Origin: Marinobacterium alkalitolerans
GTDB lineage: Bacteria; Pseudomonadota; Gammaproteobacteria; Pseudomonadales; Balneatricaceae
Reading direction: 5' to 3'
NCBI RefSeq assembly: GCF_017776525.1
Contig: NZ_JACVEW010000011.1
Span: 57,781-121,780 of the forward strand
DNA length: 64,000 nucleotides
The notes below the pieces were generated by a model. It was not told the DNA's origin. It was given only the letters and a program-made list of their open reading frames with translations, and ran no database searches. This document shows, piece by piece, positions 52,587-59,845 of the stretch. Both the position numbers and the translations under genes were made by a program. Position 1 is the stretch's first letter; each line of letters opens with the position of its first letter.

Positions 52587-52663
52587 GGGCCTATAGCTCA
52601 GTTGGTCAGAGCAGTGGACTCATAATCCATTGGTCGCAGGTTCAAGTCCTGCTGGGCCCACCA
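52587..52663 (+). tRNA. tRNA-Ile2 (CAT anticodon, lysidine type)
   Basis: 77 nt with CCA. Anticodon arm TGGA-CTCATAA-TCCA, acceptor GGGCCTA/TGGGCCC. The C4-G69 and C5-G68 pairs are the tRNA-Ile2 features read by TilS, unlike elongator tRNA-Met, so the C34 is expected to be lysidine and to read AUA. Its 3' 46 bp are the attachment site of the adjacent element and are intact, so the tRNA stays functional after integration. Confidence 0.9.
52618..52663 (+). repeat. attL, 46-bp direct repeat within tRNA-Ile2
   Basis: The 3' part of the tRNA, from the anticodon loop (ACTCATAATCC...) to CCA. It is identical to 63442-63487. Confidence 0.93.
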
Positions 52664-52751
52664 ACAAACCCCTCAAAAACCCATTAGATTCAGCAAGTTA
52701 TGCTGAAACACCCAAAGGGATTTTGTTCCGCGTCACCTCTGGATTCTCATT

Positions 52752-52769
52752 CGGTACAATTTCGGTACA
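52752..52769 (+). promoter_or_regulatory. Paired CGGTACA sites next to attL
   Basis: CGGTACA at 52752-52758 and 52763-52769, 11 bp apart. The same pair with the same spacing stands near attR (63303-63320). These are likely arm-type integrase or excisionase sites. Confidence 0.5.
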
Positions 52770-52822
52770 CTGGCAATGCGCAAGCAGTACAGTCAGGTAC
52801 AGGGAAAGTGTGAGGAAACAGT

Positions 52823-53929
52823 ATGGCAACGATTGTCAGAACAGAGTCCAAAACCTGGAAAGCCATGATTCGGAAGAAAGGCTTTCCCACCACTGTCAAA
52901 ACCTTCAGAACCAAACGTGACGCCGAAGACTGGGCACGCCGCACAGAAGATGAAATGGTGCGCGGTATCTATATCCAACGAGCACCCGCTGAGAAGATGA
53001 CCTTCAACGCTGCACTGGATCGATACCTGAGCGAAGTCACACCCACCAAACGCCCCAAAACCCAACAAGCCGAGCGCACTCGTGCCACGCCGCTAAAAGC
53101 ATTTTTCGGCAAATACTCACTTGCCACAATTAGCGCAGAATTGGTCGCCGAGTACCGCGATAAACGTTTGGCAGGTGAAGACCGCCTGGACAAAGACGCC
53201 AATCCTCGCCCCCGCTCTGCGAGCACAGTCCGCTTGGAAATGGCGTTGCTGGGCCACCTCTTCACCACTGCTATCAAGGAATGGGGGATTGGCCTCACCT
53301 ACAACCCGGTGACTAATGTACGCCGCCCTGCCCCAGGCGCAGGCCGTAACCGTCGCATTTCCTCAGAGGAAGAGCAGCGCCTTCTCAGCGCCGTTGATGC
53401 TCACTCCAACCCGATGCTTGGCTGGATCGTCAGAATCGCCATAGAGACCGGTATGCGTTCCTCAGAGATCACATCTCTGACACTGGGCCAGGTCAATCTG
53501 AAAAAGCGCATAGTTACCTTGCTGGAAACCAAGAACACCATGCCTCGAACGGTCCCTCTTACATTAGCAGCCGTTGAGCAGTTTCAGCAGGCCATCGACA
53601 ACCCTGTTCGCCCACCAGACACAAATCTTGTCTTTTTTGGCGAGCCCGGCCGGGATGGTATGCGCAAGCCCTACAGCTTCAACAAGGTCTGGATGCACAT
53701 CAAGAAAAGTGTCGGACTCGCTGACCTGCGCTTTCATGACCTACGCCATGAAGCCGTCAGCCGCTTTGTTGAAGGCGGACTAAGTGATCAACAGGTTGCC
53801 GCGATCAGTGGTCACAAATCTATGCAGATGCTGCGGCGCTATACACATTTGCGAGCTGAAGACTTAGTAGACCAGCTGGATGCCATTGAACAGAAGCGTT
53901 CACAAGCCCCTCGAAAAACATCACTGTGA
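52823..53929 (+). CDS. int: Tyrosine recombinase/integrase of the element
   Basis: Site-specific integrase of 368 aa. There is an N-terminal arm-binding region (KTFRTKRDAEDWARRTEDEM), a core-binding domain (about 60-165) and a catalytic domain with all expected residues: R212 (ETGMRSSEITSL), K237 (LLETKNTMPRTVPL), H306 and R309 (FHDLRHE), H331 (SGHKS) and nucleophile Y340 (RRYTHL). It lies 160 bp inside attL in the rightward direction. It appears intact. No separate excisionase was recognised; the small HTH gene at 54348 is a candidate. Confidence 0.95.
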   Translation: MATIVRTESKTWKAMIRKKGFPTTVKTFRTKRDAEDWARRTEDEMVRGIYIQRAPAEKMTFNAALDRYLSEVTPTKRPKTQQAERTRATPLKAFFGKYSLATISAELVAEYRDKRLAGEDRLDKDANPRPRSASTVRLEMALLGHLFTTAIKEWGIGLTYNPVTNVRRPAPGAGRNRRISSEEEQRLLSAVDAHSNPMLGWIVRIAIETGMRSSEITSLTLGQVNLKKRIVTLLETKNTMPRTVPLTLAAVEQFQQAIDNPVRPPDTNLVFFGEPGRDGMRKPYSFNKVWMHIKKSVGLADLRFHDLRHEAVSRFVEGGLSDQQVAAISGHKSMQMLRRYTHLRAEDLVDQLDAIEQKRSQAPRKTSL

Positions 53930-53954
53930 ACAGTATGAAATTTCTCCTGAAACA

Positions 53955-54072
53955 GAACAGGATACGTTGAGGCCGCCAGGCCGAATAAGTTGCAGTATTT
54001 GCTAGATCGCCACTTGTGGCGGTATAGCAAATACCTATCCTGCCTGCTATCAAAACGACATTTTAGCGACCG
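53955..54072 (+). other. oriT: oriT-L, IncP/RP4-type origin of transfer
   Basis: Reading rightward: CAGGATACGTTGAG and CCGCCAGGCCGAATAAG, which resemble the TraJ-binding side of RP4 oriT (recalled, not aligned here). Then a hairpin: TATTTGCTA (53996-54004) pairs with TAGCAAATA (54025-54033), and CGCCAC (54008) with GTGGCG (54016). Then CCTATCCTG with the predicted nic after G54042 (RP4 nic: ATCCTG/C). The + strand would be cut and transfer would run toward the rep genes. An inverted counterpart lies at 59845-59965. Confidence 0.8.
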
Positions 54073-54260
54073 ACTGGAACTTAAAGGCCAACCCCCACTG
54101 TAACAATGGGATAATTTTGAATTATTTATAATATTTTTTCATATAAACATCGATTTTAATCGTCTCAGTTAATCGAGTGTCTTTAATGTGTCCTTGCTGG
54201 TCGCTAATCTGTCTCTAATGTGTCCCTTCCCTGTCGCTAATGTGTCTTTAATCTTTATTA
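54056..54260 (+). repeat. Leading-region repeats of oriT-L
   Basis: An AT-rich stretch after the nic site with repeated GTCGCTAAT/GTGTC units: TAGCGACCG at 54064, then between about 54177 and 54252 TTTAATGTGTCC, GTCGCTAATCTGTC, TCTAATGTGTCC, GTCGCTAATGTGTC and TTTAATC. The matching inverse set is at 59680-59740. They may be binding sites for the TraK-like protein or for an initiator. Together with oriT-L this accounts for the 418-bp gap before the first rep gene. Confidence 0.65.
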
Positions 54261-54269
54261 ATCAATAAG

Positions 54270-54285
54270 TTACGATATATCGTAA
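54270..54285. promoter_or_regulatory. Palindromic operator candidate, rep operon
   Basis: TTACGATATATCGTAA, a perfect 16-bp palindrome 62 bp before the first rep-operon gene. A near copy (TTACGATATATCGTGA read toward traK) precedes the trb operon at 59641-59656. One regulator probably controls both operons. Confidence 0.6.
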
Positions 54286-54347
54286 GTATACAAACCGGTT
54301 CGATATTCATAACCTTCGTAAGGCAAGCATCAATTACGGAGGATTAC

Positions 54348-54584
54348 ATGATGACTATCGAGGACTCCCTTCTCGACCGTTTTGGCCCCCTGCTGAGCCT
54401 TCCTCAGTTGGCCACTGTTCTTGACCGTTCACCAGAAGGACTGCGCATCAGCCTGCGCTCAAACAACTACTGGGCAGCCGAGATCAACCAGGCAAAGTTG
54501 AGGGTCGGTCGGCGCGTCTATTTCCGCACCTCCCAGATTGCCGAGCTGCTGGATAGTAACAAGCTCTGTAGTGATCGGGGGTGA
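54348..54584 (+). CDS. Small DNA-binding protein at the head of the rep operon
   Basis: 78 aa. LLSLPQLATVLDRSPEGLRISL looks like a helix-turn-helix and GRRVYFRTSQIAELLDS like the wing and following helix of AlpA/excisionase-type winged-helix proteins. It has a strong Shine-Dalgarno (GGAGG before ATGATG). It is three bases upstream of repA. It could be the operon repressor that binds the nearby palindrome, or an excisionase; neither can be settled by sequence. Confidence 0.75.
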   Translation: MMTIEDSLLDRFGPLLSLPQLATVLDRSPEGLRISLRSNNYWAAEINQAKLRVGRRVYFRTSQIAELLDSNKLCSDRG

Positions 54585-54587
54585 GAT

Positions 54588-55439
54588 ATGGCGATTGATA
54601 TTCTGACAGCCTTTACTGAAGCACCACCAGCGATTGATTACGTTCTGCCTAACATGGCTGCTGGCACCGTAGGTTCACTCATATCGCCTGGCGGTGCTGG
54701 TAAGTCTATGCTCATTCTGCAATTGATCGCACAGGTTGCCGGGGGCCCTGACCTATTGGAAATAGGTCAGCTACCTGTTGGGCCAGTGATATACCTACCT
54801 GCTGAAGATCCACCTGCAGTTATCCATCACCGGTTACACGCTCTTGGAGCACACCTTACTGCTGAGCAAAAGAAAGCCGTTGCAGATGGCCTACTCATTG
54901 AGCCACTCATCGGCAGATGCCCTAACATCATGACTTCCAGCTGGTTTGATGGACTTAAAAGAGCTGCCGAGGGTCGTCGCCTGATGGTCTTGGATACCCT
55001 CCGCCGCTTCCACATCGAAGAAGAAAACGCAAGCGGACCTATGGCTCAGGTCATTGGCCACATGGAGGCTATAGCTGCTGACACAGGCTGTTCTATCGTG
55101 TTTTTGCACCATTCAAACAAAGGTGCTGCAATGATGGGCAACGGCGACCAACAACAGGCTAGCCGTGGATCATCCGTGCTAGTCGATAACATCCGGTGGC
55201 AATCCTACCTGTCAGGTATGACGCAAGCCGAGGCCGAGGAATGGGGCGTTGATAGAAGCCAGCGTGGATACTTTGTCCGCTTTGGCGTCAGCAAAGCAAA
55301 CTACGGCGCGCCTGTCCAGGAATGTTGGTTCAGGCGTCACGAAGGCGGCATCCTCAAACCTGCTGTACTTGAGCGACAGAAACACTCCTCAATTACAGGG
55401 CTGAAGACCGTAGCGAGGAAGAGCAATGACAACTGGTAA
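54588..55439 (+). CDS. repA: RepA, IncQ/RSF1010-type hexameric replicative helicase
   Basis: 283 aa, RecA-fold helicase. From memory it is strongly similar along its length to RSF1010 RepA: DYVLPNMAAGTVGSLISPGG, Walker A SPGGAGKS (33-40), VIYLPAEDPPAVIHHRLHAL, Walker B RLMVLDTLRRFH (131-142), IVFLHHSNKGAAMMG, and RGSSVLVDNIRWQSYL. In IncQ plasmids RepA unwinds DNA for strand-displacement replication. It overlaps the RepC-like gene by 14 bases. The partner primase RepB is not found here, so a host or helper primase would be needed. Confidence 0.92.
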   Translation: MAIDILTAFTEAPPAIDYVLPNMAAGTVGSLISPGGAGKSMLILQLIAQVAGGPDLLEIGQLPVGPVIYLPAEDPPAVIHHRLHALGAHLTAEQKKAVADGLLIEPLIGRCPNIMTSSWFDGLKRAAEGRRLMVLDTLRRFHIEEENASGPMAQVIGHMEAIAADTGCSIVFLHHSNKGAAMMGNGDQQQASRGSSVLVDNIRWQSYLSGMTQAEAEEWGVDRSQRGYFVRFGVSKANYGAPVQECWFRRHEGGILKPAVLERQKHSSITGLKTVARKSNDNW

Positions 55440-56190
55440 AAGAGACTCGCCTACGAGCACAGTATTGCTGGCTCGATTGATGATTTATCAGCCGAGTCAG
55501 CGCCCAAAGGAAACTTTAGGTGAATGGATGGAAACGGTATTTGGCCGATGCCGGGTAACCGGCAGGCTAGGCCAGCGTCACGCCGATATCGTCGAGTCCA
55601 TACTGTATGTGGCCGAGCGACGTCGTGAAATTTCTGATGGTGGCGTTGAACTGTTGGTTGATCCTGCAGAGCTGAGGCGAACCCTGTCAGATCACCAGTA
55701 CAGCCTCGACCGCCTCAAAAAACTATTAATCGACTTACGATCCGCAACGATAGAAATCGTGACGCCACAAATGGAGCTCACTGGTGACAAAATCCTTGGC
55801 GGCTTGATTGACCATGTCATCCCATCACCTATGACGCGCCGGAACCCTCTTACTGGCGGCAAACGACATATGTGGCGTGTTCGGTTGGGTGTTGCCCTGG
55901 TAATGCTAATGGAGCGGGATTTATCCTTGTACTACCATCCTGCTCCTATTGCCAGACTGCGTCATGGAATTAGTCAAGCAGTTGCCCGGCATGTGCTCTC
56001 GCACAAAAATGTCCCAGCCGGAGGCTGGCATCTGGACACACTGATTAACGCGGTATGTGCTGATGTAGCCAGCGGCACGAAGCTGCGGGCCTACCGAGAT
56101 CGAATAAGGAGCGATGCCAACGGATTAATCAAAATTGGCATAGAGATAAATTCAACAAACAGGGTAAAGCGTTCCACAGCGGCCCGATAG
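55426..56190 (+). CDS. RepC-like replication initiator
   Basis: 254 aa, basic, no membrane helix. It follows repA with a 14-bp overlap, the place of repC in IncQ plasmids, and its 3' end runs into four tandem 21-bp iterons that an initiator would bind. Its sequence is not obviously alignable to RSF1010 RepC. The region LGQRHADIVESILYVAERRREI and ELRRTLSDHQYSLDRLKKLL fits a winged-helix DNA-binding initiator. The last nine codons (VKRSTAAR-stop) are encoded by the first iteron. Confidence 0.75.
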   Translation: MTTGKRDSPTSTVLLARLMIYQPSQRPKETLGEWMETVFGRCRVTGRLGQRHADIVESILYVAERRREISDGGVELLVDPAELRRTLSDHQYSLDRLKKLLIDLRSATIEIVTPQMELTGDKILGGLIDHVIPSPMTRRNPLTGGKRHMWRVRLGVALVMLMERDLSLYYHPAPIARLRHGISQAVARHVLSHKNVPAGGWHLDTLINAVCADVASGTKLRAYRDRIRSDANGLIKIGIEINSTNRVKRSTAAR

Positions 56191-56252
56191 CGTTACACAC
56201 CGGCCCGAAGGCGTTATACAGCGGCCCGGGAGCGTTACACACCGGCCCGATT
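56169..56252 (+). repeat. oriV: Four tandem 21-bp iterons, candidate oriV
   Basis: Units start at 56169, 56190, 56211 and 56232; units 2 and 4 share GCGTTACACACCGGCCCGA exactly and units 1 and 3 read GCGTTcCACAGCGGCCCG and GCGTTATACAGCGGCCCG. A T-run follows. IncQ origins carry 20-22-bp iterons next to AT-rich DNA, so this is the probable replication origin. Confidence 0.75.
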
Positions 56253-56470
56253 TTTTGCATTTTTAGCAGGATATTCAGGATATCTCAGGATATCCATAAG
56301 GCGTAACCGCCCGCTTGATACGGGCGTTTACACCTTGGTAGATACAGCCTTGGAGGCTGTATCAATCGGCCTTTGGCCGATAGTTGAACGCCAAAAAGAA
56401 AGGTCTCCCTCCCCCAGCTGCACACTTGCGTTGACTCATTGAAAAAATCTCAATGACACAGCAATACCCA
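56253..56470. other. AT-rich segment with three hairpins next to the iterons
   Basis: CAGGATAT occurs three times (56267, 56276, 56286). Then come three hairpins: CGCCCG/CGGGCG (56308-56326), GATACAGCC/GGCTGTATC with a 5-base loop (56341-56363), and ATCGGCC/GGCCGAT (56365-56381). IncQ origins use single-strand initiation hairpins, so these may be ssi-like sites; alternatively they terminate the rep transcript, although no U-run follows. Confidence 0.5.
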
Positions 56471-56522
56471 CAAACAAACAAACAAACAAACAAACAAACA
56501 AACAAACAAACAAACAAACAAA
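56471..56522 (+). repeat. Tetranucleotide tract (CAAA)13
   Basis: Thirteen perfect CAAA units. Such tracts slip during replication. The reverse strand gives a 69-codon frame across it (repeated FVCL), but I do not accept that as a gene. Confidence 0.95.
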
Positions 56523-56596
56523 CAGCTTGGCTGAATTCGGGTACAACAAGAAGGGATCGGTAGCCAGGCAGAAGTTGCTGCTCCTTTTTGGCGTTA

Positions 56597-56616
56597 AAAG
56601 CCGGGCAAAGCCCGGC
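56597..56616 (-). terminator. Intrinsic terminator of the leftward trb operon
   Basis: Read on the minus strand, GCCGGGC pairs with GCCCGGC around TTT and is followed by TTTT. It lies about 100 bases after the last leftward gene. Confidence 0.8.
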
Positions 56617-56720
56617 ACAGTCTGTATTGGCAATGGATCAGCCAAGTGACCAAGGGAGGAAGGGGGGGGGTAATTATGCGTACCTATCTCCTTGAAATCA
56701 GGAGACTTCGTTCGCAGTTA

Positions 56721-56918
56721 TCACGCGTTTAGGTTGTGGTTTCCATTGACAGGCTCAGGCCGCCAAGAGACGGCTTTCATAATGAATGGATAGCATACAA
56801 GCAGCATAAACCAGGCTACCCATGAACTCATGATGGCCATCCCTACCCACAACAGTGCAATCACCAACCAGACCAACAGGTACCAGGCGGGTGCTTGCGG
56901 GCGTTCAGTCTTCATCAT
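56721..56918 (-). CDS. Small membrane protein at the end of the trb operon
   Basis: 65 aa from the ATG at 56916-56918; two hydrophobic helices (YLLVWLVIALLWVGMAIM and WVAWFMLLVCYPFIM). I do not recognise a family. Its start lies within the last 14 bases of trbL, and a GGGAG Shine-Dalgarno precedes it. By position it belongs to the mating-channel operon; a role in mating or exclusion is only a guess. Confidence 0.65.
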   Translation of the reverse strand: MMKTERPQAPAWYLLVWLVIALLWVGMAIMSSWVAWFMLLVCYPFIMKAVSWRPEPVNGNHNLNA

Positions 56919-58401
56919 TGACTCTCCCTGCTGGTGATCTATAGGACTGCTCAGAACTGTCCTGTGAGTTACTTTCAGGCTTAGAGGGGGGGCGATTATG
57001 CGTGGCCTGTGAGGCCTCATTTGGCGTACCACCTTCGTTAATAGATGGTGCTGCTCCAATAGAACCGCTCATACCACCGGTATGGTCGCTGCTCTGCTGG
57101 CCAACCTCACCGGTAGAAGCGCTACCACCCTCCGACATACTAAGCCGTTCAGCACGGAGCTTCTGGGCCATCGAGCCGCCGAAAGAAGCATGACTAGCGT
57201 TATAGTCCCCCATTATCTTGCCGCCCAGGGTTTCACCTGCTGCCTTAGCCAAGTTCTTCACAGTCTGGCCAGCATGGGCCATCCGCCCACCACCCGATGC
57301 CCTACCGGCTGCAGACGAGGCACTGCTCGGCGTTGGAAGCGGTCCTGCTCCTGTCTTTTCAGTTCTACCACCGCCTATAGCCCTTCCTGACTGAATACCA
57401 AGAAAGGAGCTACCACCTGACACTGACGCTGATGCCTGCGCCCCACCCCCGACCTGCTCACCAGCCAGTTTCGAGGCTTCCAGCACCGCCATAGCACTGC
57501 CTGCAGCCCCTACAGTAGCGCCCAGCGCTGCCGATCCAGCAGCGCGTGCCATGCCGCCCACTGTCGGCGTTGCAGCACCGAGGGAAGCTCCGTTGATTAT
57601 TCCCTGCACTGCATCGGGGATCATCTTGACCAAAATAACCATCATCAACAACACGCCAATGATGGCCAGAATAGCCCTGAACGAGTCGTGCTCCTGATCC
57701 ATAGCCCATTGATGGATGAACTGTTCGCCCGCCCCTATAACCAAAAACATCACATAGAGTTTGACCCCGATACTGATGGTATAAGTGATGTACTTTTTCG
57801 CGTAATCAACCGTCCATTGCGAACCACCAAACCCCAGCAACACAACACCTGCCGCAGTGACCACGTACATTTCAGCCATTACGAAGAAAGCATATGCCGC
57901 TATCAGCGTGTATAAGATCACAACGGGTAATGCCAGAATGGTATAGGCGATCCGGCTAAGACCACTGCCAGCCGAAATAATATCCCCACCGAGCGTAAAT
58001 CCGCGCTCCAGGATCTCCGGCACACTCATGCTCAAGCTAGTACTGGTAGCCTGTCCGCCGATCCAGATCCAACCTTTGATCATGGTTTCCGCCAACTGCT
58101 GCCCACCCTGAATCAGAAACAGGAAGAATCCAGTAAAAATAACCAGCCTGACGAACTCTGCCACGAACTCGCCCAGATCAGCGTTCCGCAGCACCATCTG
58201 GCTCGCTGACCAGGTATAGGAAATCACAGCCAGCGACAGTAGCAACCAGGTCGCTATCTGCTGCAACGGGGCGTACCACAAGGCTACGGAGTCTCGGAAT
58301 CCCTCCTGCAGGTCGCGGACTATATCGCCATCGGCGGCGGCAACGGGCCCGCTGAATAGCACAAGGCCAGCATAAAGTAATGGGTATAGCCGAAGGCTCA
58401 T
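56905..58401 (-). CDS. trbL: TrbL, VirB6-like mating-channel membrane protein
   Basis: 498 aa. It has a signal-like start, then the TrbL/VirB6 core of about six membrane helices (residues 40-275), with MAEMYVVTAAGVVLLGFGGSQWT and ITYTISIGVKLYVMFLV characteristic of P-type TrbL. The C-terminal 200 residues are a low-complexity Gly/Ser/Ala cytoplasmic or periplasmic tail, common in TrbL. It overlaps the upstream small gene (ATGA). It is the only polytopic channel subunit present, so it must work within another element's secretion apparatus, or act alone in exclusion. Confidence 0.9.
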   Translation of the reverse strand: MSLRLYPLLYAGLVLFSGPVAAADGDIVRDLQEGFRDSVALWYAPLQQIATWLLLSLAVISYTWSASQMVLRNADLGEFVAEFVRLVIFTGFFLFLIQGGQQLAETMIKGWIWIGGQATSTSLSMSVPEILERGFTLGGDIISAGSGLSRIAYTILALPVVILYTLIAAYAFFVMAEMYVVTAAGVVLLGFGGSQWTVDYAKKYITYTISIGVKLYVMFLVIGAGEQFIHQWAMDQEHDSFRAILAIIGVLLMMVILVKMIPDAVQGIINGASLGAATPTVGGMARAAGSAALGATVGAAGSAMAVLEASKLAGEQVGGGAQASASVSGGSSFLGIQSGRAIGGGRTEKTGAGPLPTPSSASSAAGRASGGGRMAHAGQTVKNLAKAAGETLGGKIMGDYNASHASFGGSMAQKLRAERLSMSEGGSASTGEVGQQSSDHTGGMSGSIGAAPSINEGGTPNEASQATHNRPPSKPESNSQDSSEQSYRSPAGRVNDED

Positions 58402-58604
58402 CGTTCACCCTCCCCGTTTCCTGAACTGAACAAGTCATCACTGGTGATCGGCTTCTTTGAAGATGGCGCGCTGTCACGTGGGACTGTGGCACGCTCCCAG
58501 GCCGCATCTTCTTTCGCCTTTCCGTTCTGCCAAAGGGCCACTGCAGCTGCGATGGTCGCTACCAAGCCAGCAATGACAAAAAGCATTTTGGTATTGATAT
58601 TCAT
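58398..58604 (-). CDS. TrbK-position small membrane protein
   Basis: 68 aa, one N-terminal helix (MLFVIAGLVATIAAAVALW), no lipobox cysteine. It lies between trbJ and trbL, where RP4 has trbK, the entry-exclusion lipoprotein. Its C-terminus (DAAWERATVPRDSAPSSKKP then ITSDDLF) repeats the C-terminus of the adjacent TrbJ (DSAWHRAVAPRDNNPDTQQP then IQANDLF), so the two tails share origin. A TrbK role is inference. Confidence 0.7.
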   Translation of the reverse strand: MNINTKMLFVIAGLVATIAAAVALWQNGKAKEDAAWERATVPRDSAPSSKKPITSDDLFSSGNGEGER

Positions 58605-58612
58605 ATCTCACC

Positions 58613-59365
58613 TCAAAACAGGTCATTGGCTTGGATAGGCTGCTGGGTATCAGGGTTGTTATCACGCGGAGCAACGGCACGATGCCAGGCGGAATCATCC
58701 TCTGCTTGCCGGTCCACCTGACCACCTACATGGCTGGCCTGTAGCTGGATTTGAGCCATTTGGAGTTGCCTGAGTTTCTGGAGTTGCTCCACCTGTATAG
58801 CAGCGATGGAGCCCCCGGCTTGTAGCAATTGTTTGGTCCCAACCGCATTTTCCATTTGTAACTCGATGCTGCGCAGCGCAGAGGCCTCGCGGTCGAATTG
58901 CTGAGCTTGTAGACCAGCAGCACGTAACGCCCCACGAACGCTATCGTGGTTCGACTGTGACCAGTTTCGATATCGCTCTGCTAATGCATCATGGCTTTCT
59001 TGCTGGCGTTGAGCATAATGTTCAAAATCACGGTATTCCCGCCGATAGTCTTCGTCGATCTGCCCGGAGCTGTAAGCTACAGCTCTCCCGGTAGCGACGA
59101 TTTGAGCCAAATGCTGAAGGTCGGCCAACGCTTGTTGCTTGATATGATTGGGCAGGTTGCGGAAGTTTTCGTACATAATTTCATACTGCCGAATTGTATA
59201 TGCAAGGTTTTCCGCTTCCTTTATGGCCACATCAATCAATTCCGCATTGTTCAGGATTTGAGTAGCTTCCGTCGCTCCACCAGTCAACCCACCACCTCCT
59301 GAAAAGGAGGGAGGTGAAAAAGTAAAAGTTGAAATTAATAAAAAAATAGCCGCTTTCTTACTCAT
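58613..59365 (-). CDS. trbJ: TrbJ, VirB5-like conjugation protein
   Basis: 250 aa, with a signal peptide (AAIFLLISTFTFSPPSFS). The P-type TrbJ family is indicated by GGATEATQILNNAELI, ENLAYTIRQYEIMYENFRNLP and ALRAAGLQAQQFDREASALR, a long helical periplasmic rod. TrbJ/VirB5 proteins sit at or near the pilus tip and, in RP4, assist TrbK in entry exclusion. It ends with a DLF tail shared with the next gene. It starts eight bases into the end of the TraK-like gene. Confidence 0.9.
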   Translation of the reverse strand: MSKKAAIFLLISTFTFSPPSFSGGGGLTGGATEATQILNNAELIDVAIKEAENLAYTIRQYEIMYENFRNLPNHIKQQALADLQHLAQIVATGRAVAYSSGQIDEDYRREYRDFEHYAQRQQESHDALAERYRNWSQSNHDSVRGALRAAGLQAQQFDREASALRSIELQMENAVGTKQLLQAGGSIAAIQVEQLQKLRQLQMAQIQLQASHVGGQVDRQAEDDSAWHRAVAPRDNNPDTQQPIQANDLF

Positions 59366-59588
59366 TTTTTTCCTCCTTGATGTACTTCCTTACATAAACA
59401 GAAAACTGGTTGTATTTAATTTGTAGCTCACCTTTTTTGTGTAGTAGAGACCAAATATCCATAGCTGTATATCCTTGGTTTAAAGCCTCCTCGATATCCT
59501 CCAGATATTTCAAGAAAACAACTTTCCCACTGCCCATTGAACTTTTCTTCTTGGCAGCATGGAGCTCTTTCAACAATCCCATAGGCAT
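59358..59588 (-). CDS. TraK-like oriT-binding protein
   Basis: 76 aa, basic. VVFLKYLEDIEEALNQGYTAM and IWSLLHKKGELQIKYNQFSV plus YVRKYIK follow the RP4 TraK pattern (recalled), although RP4 TraK is longer. TraK binds and bends the leading region of oriT. The gene reads away from oriT-R on the leading side with the MobC/TraJ-like gene on the other side, the same plan as traK-oriT-traJ of RP4. Confidence 0.8.
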   Translation of the reverse strand: MPMGLLKELHAAKKKSSMGSGKVVFLKYLEDIEEALNQGYTAMDIWSLLHKKGELQIKYNQFSVYVRKYIKEEKNE

Positions 59589-59640
59589 AATCCTCGTGGT
59601 ACACAGTTGAAATGATAAATGCTGGAAGCGAACAGAACAC

Positions 59641-59656
59641 TCACGATATATCGTAA
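59641..59656. promoter_or_regulatory. Palindromic operator candidate, trb operon
   Basis: TCACGATATATCGTAA, with a 12-bp perfect core ACGATATATCGT. Same element and same orientation to the gene as at 54270-54285. It is 53 bp upstream of the TraK-like start. Confidence 0.6.
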
Positions 59657-59674
59657 GTTTATTAAAGAGCGGAG

Positions 59675-59845
59675 ATTAATTTACGTTAACGACACAATAG
59701 AGACACATTAACGACATAATAAGGACACTTTAGCGACACTAATTAAGCAATGGTTATTAATATGTGTTTTAATATTGAAAAATATTATATATTCCACAGA
59801 TTTATTGGATTGGCTTTCGGTTTTTGGTCAGTGTGTCGTTATGCG
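59675..59845 (-). repeat. Leading-region repeats of oriT-R
   Basis: On the minus strand: TAGCGACCG and TAACGACAC close to nic, an AT-rich middle (TATAATATTTTT, also in the left copy), then GTGTCGCTAAAGTGTCC, ATGTCGTTAATGTGTC and TTGTGTCGTTAACG. It is the inverted, diverged counterpart of 54056-54260. With oriT-R it fills the 419-bp gap between the TraK-like gene and the MobC-like pseudogene. Confidence 0.65.

Noticed and set aside
56169..56252. Short regularly spaced repeats as a CRISPR array
   Set aside because: The 21-bp units are contiguous with no unique spacers and no cas genes are near; they fit iterons next to a replication initiator.
56436..56645. 69-codon frame with repeated FVCL across the (CAAA)13 tract
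   Set aside because: The frame exists only because the tetranucleotide tract lacks stops; the start lacks a good ribosome site and it overlaps the trb terminator.
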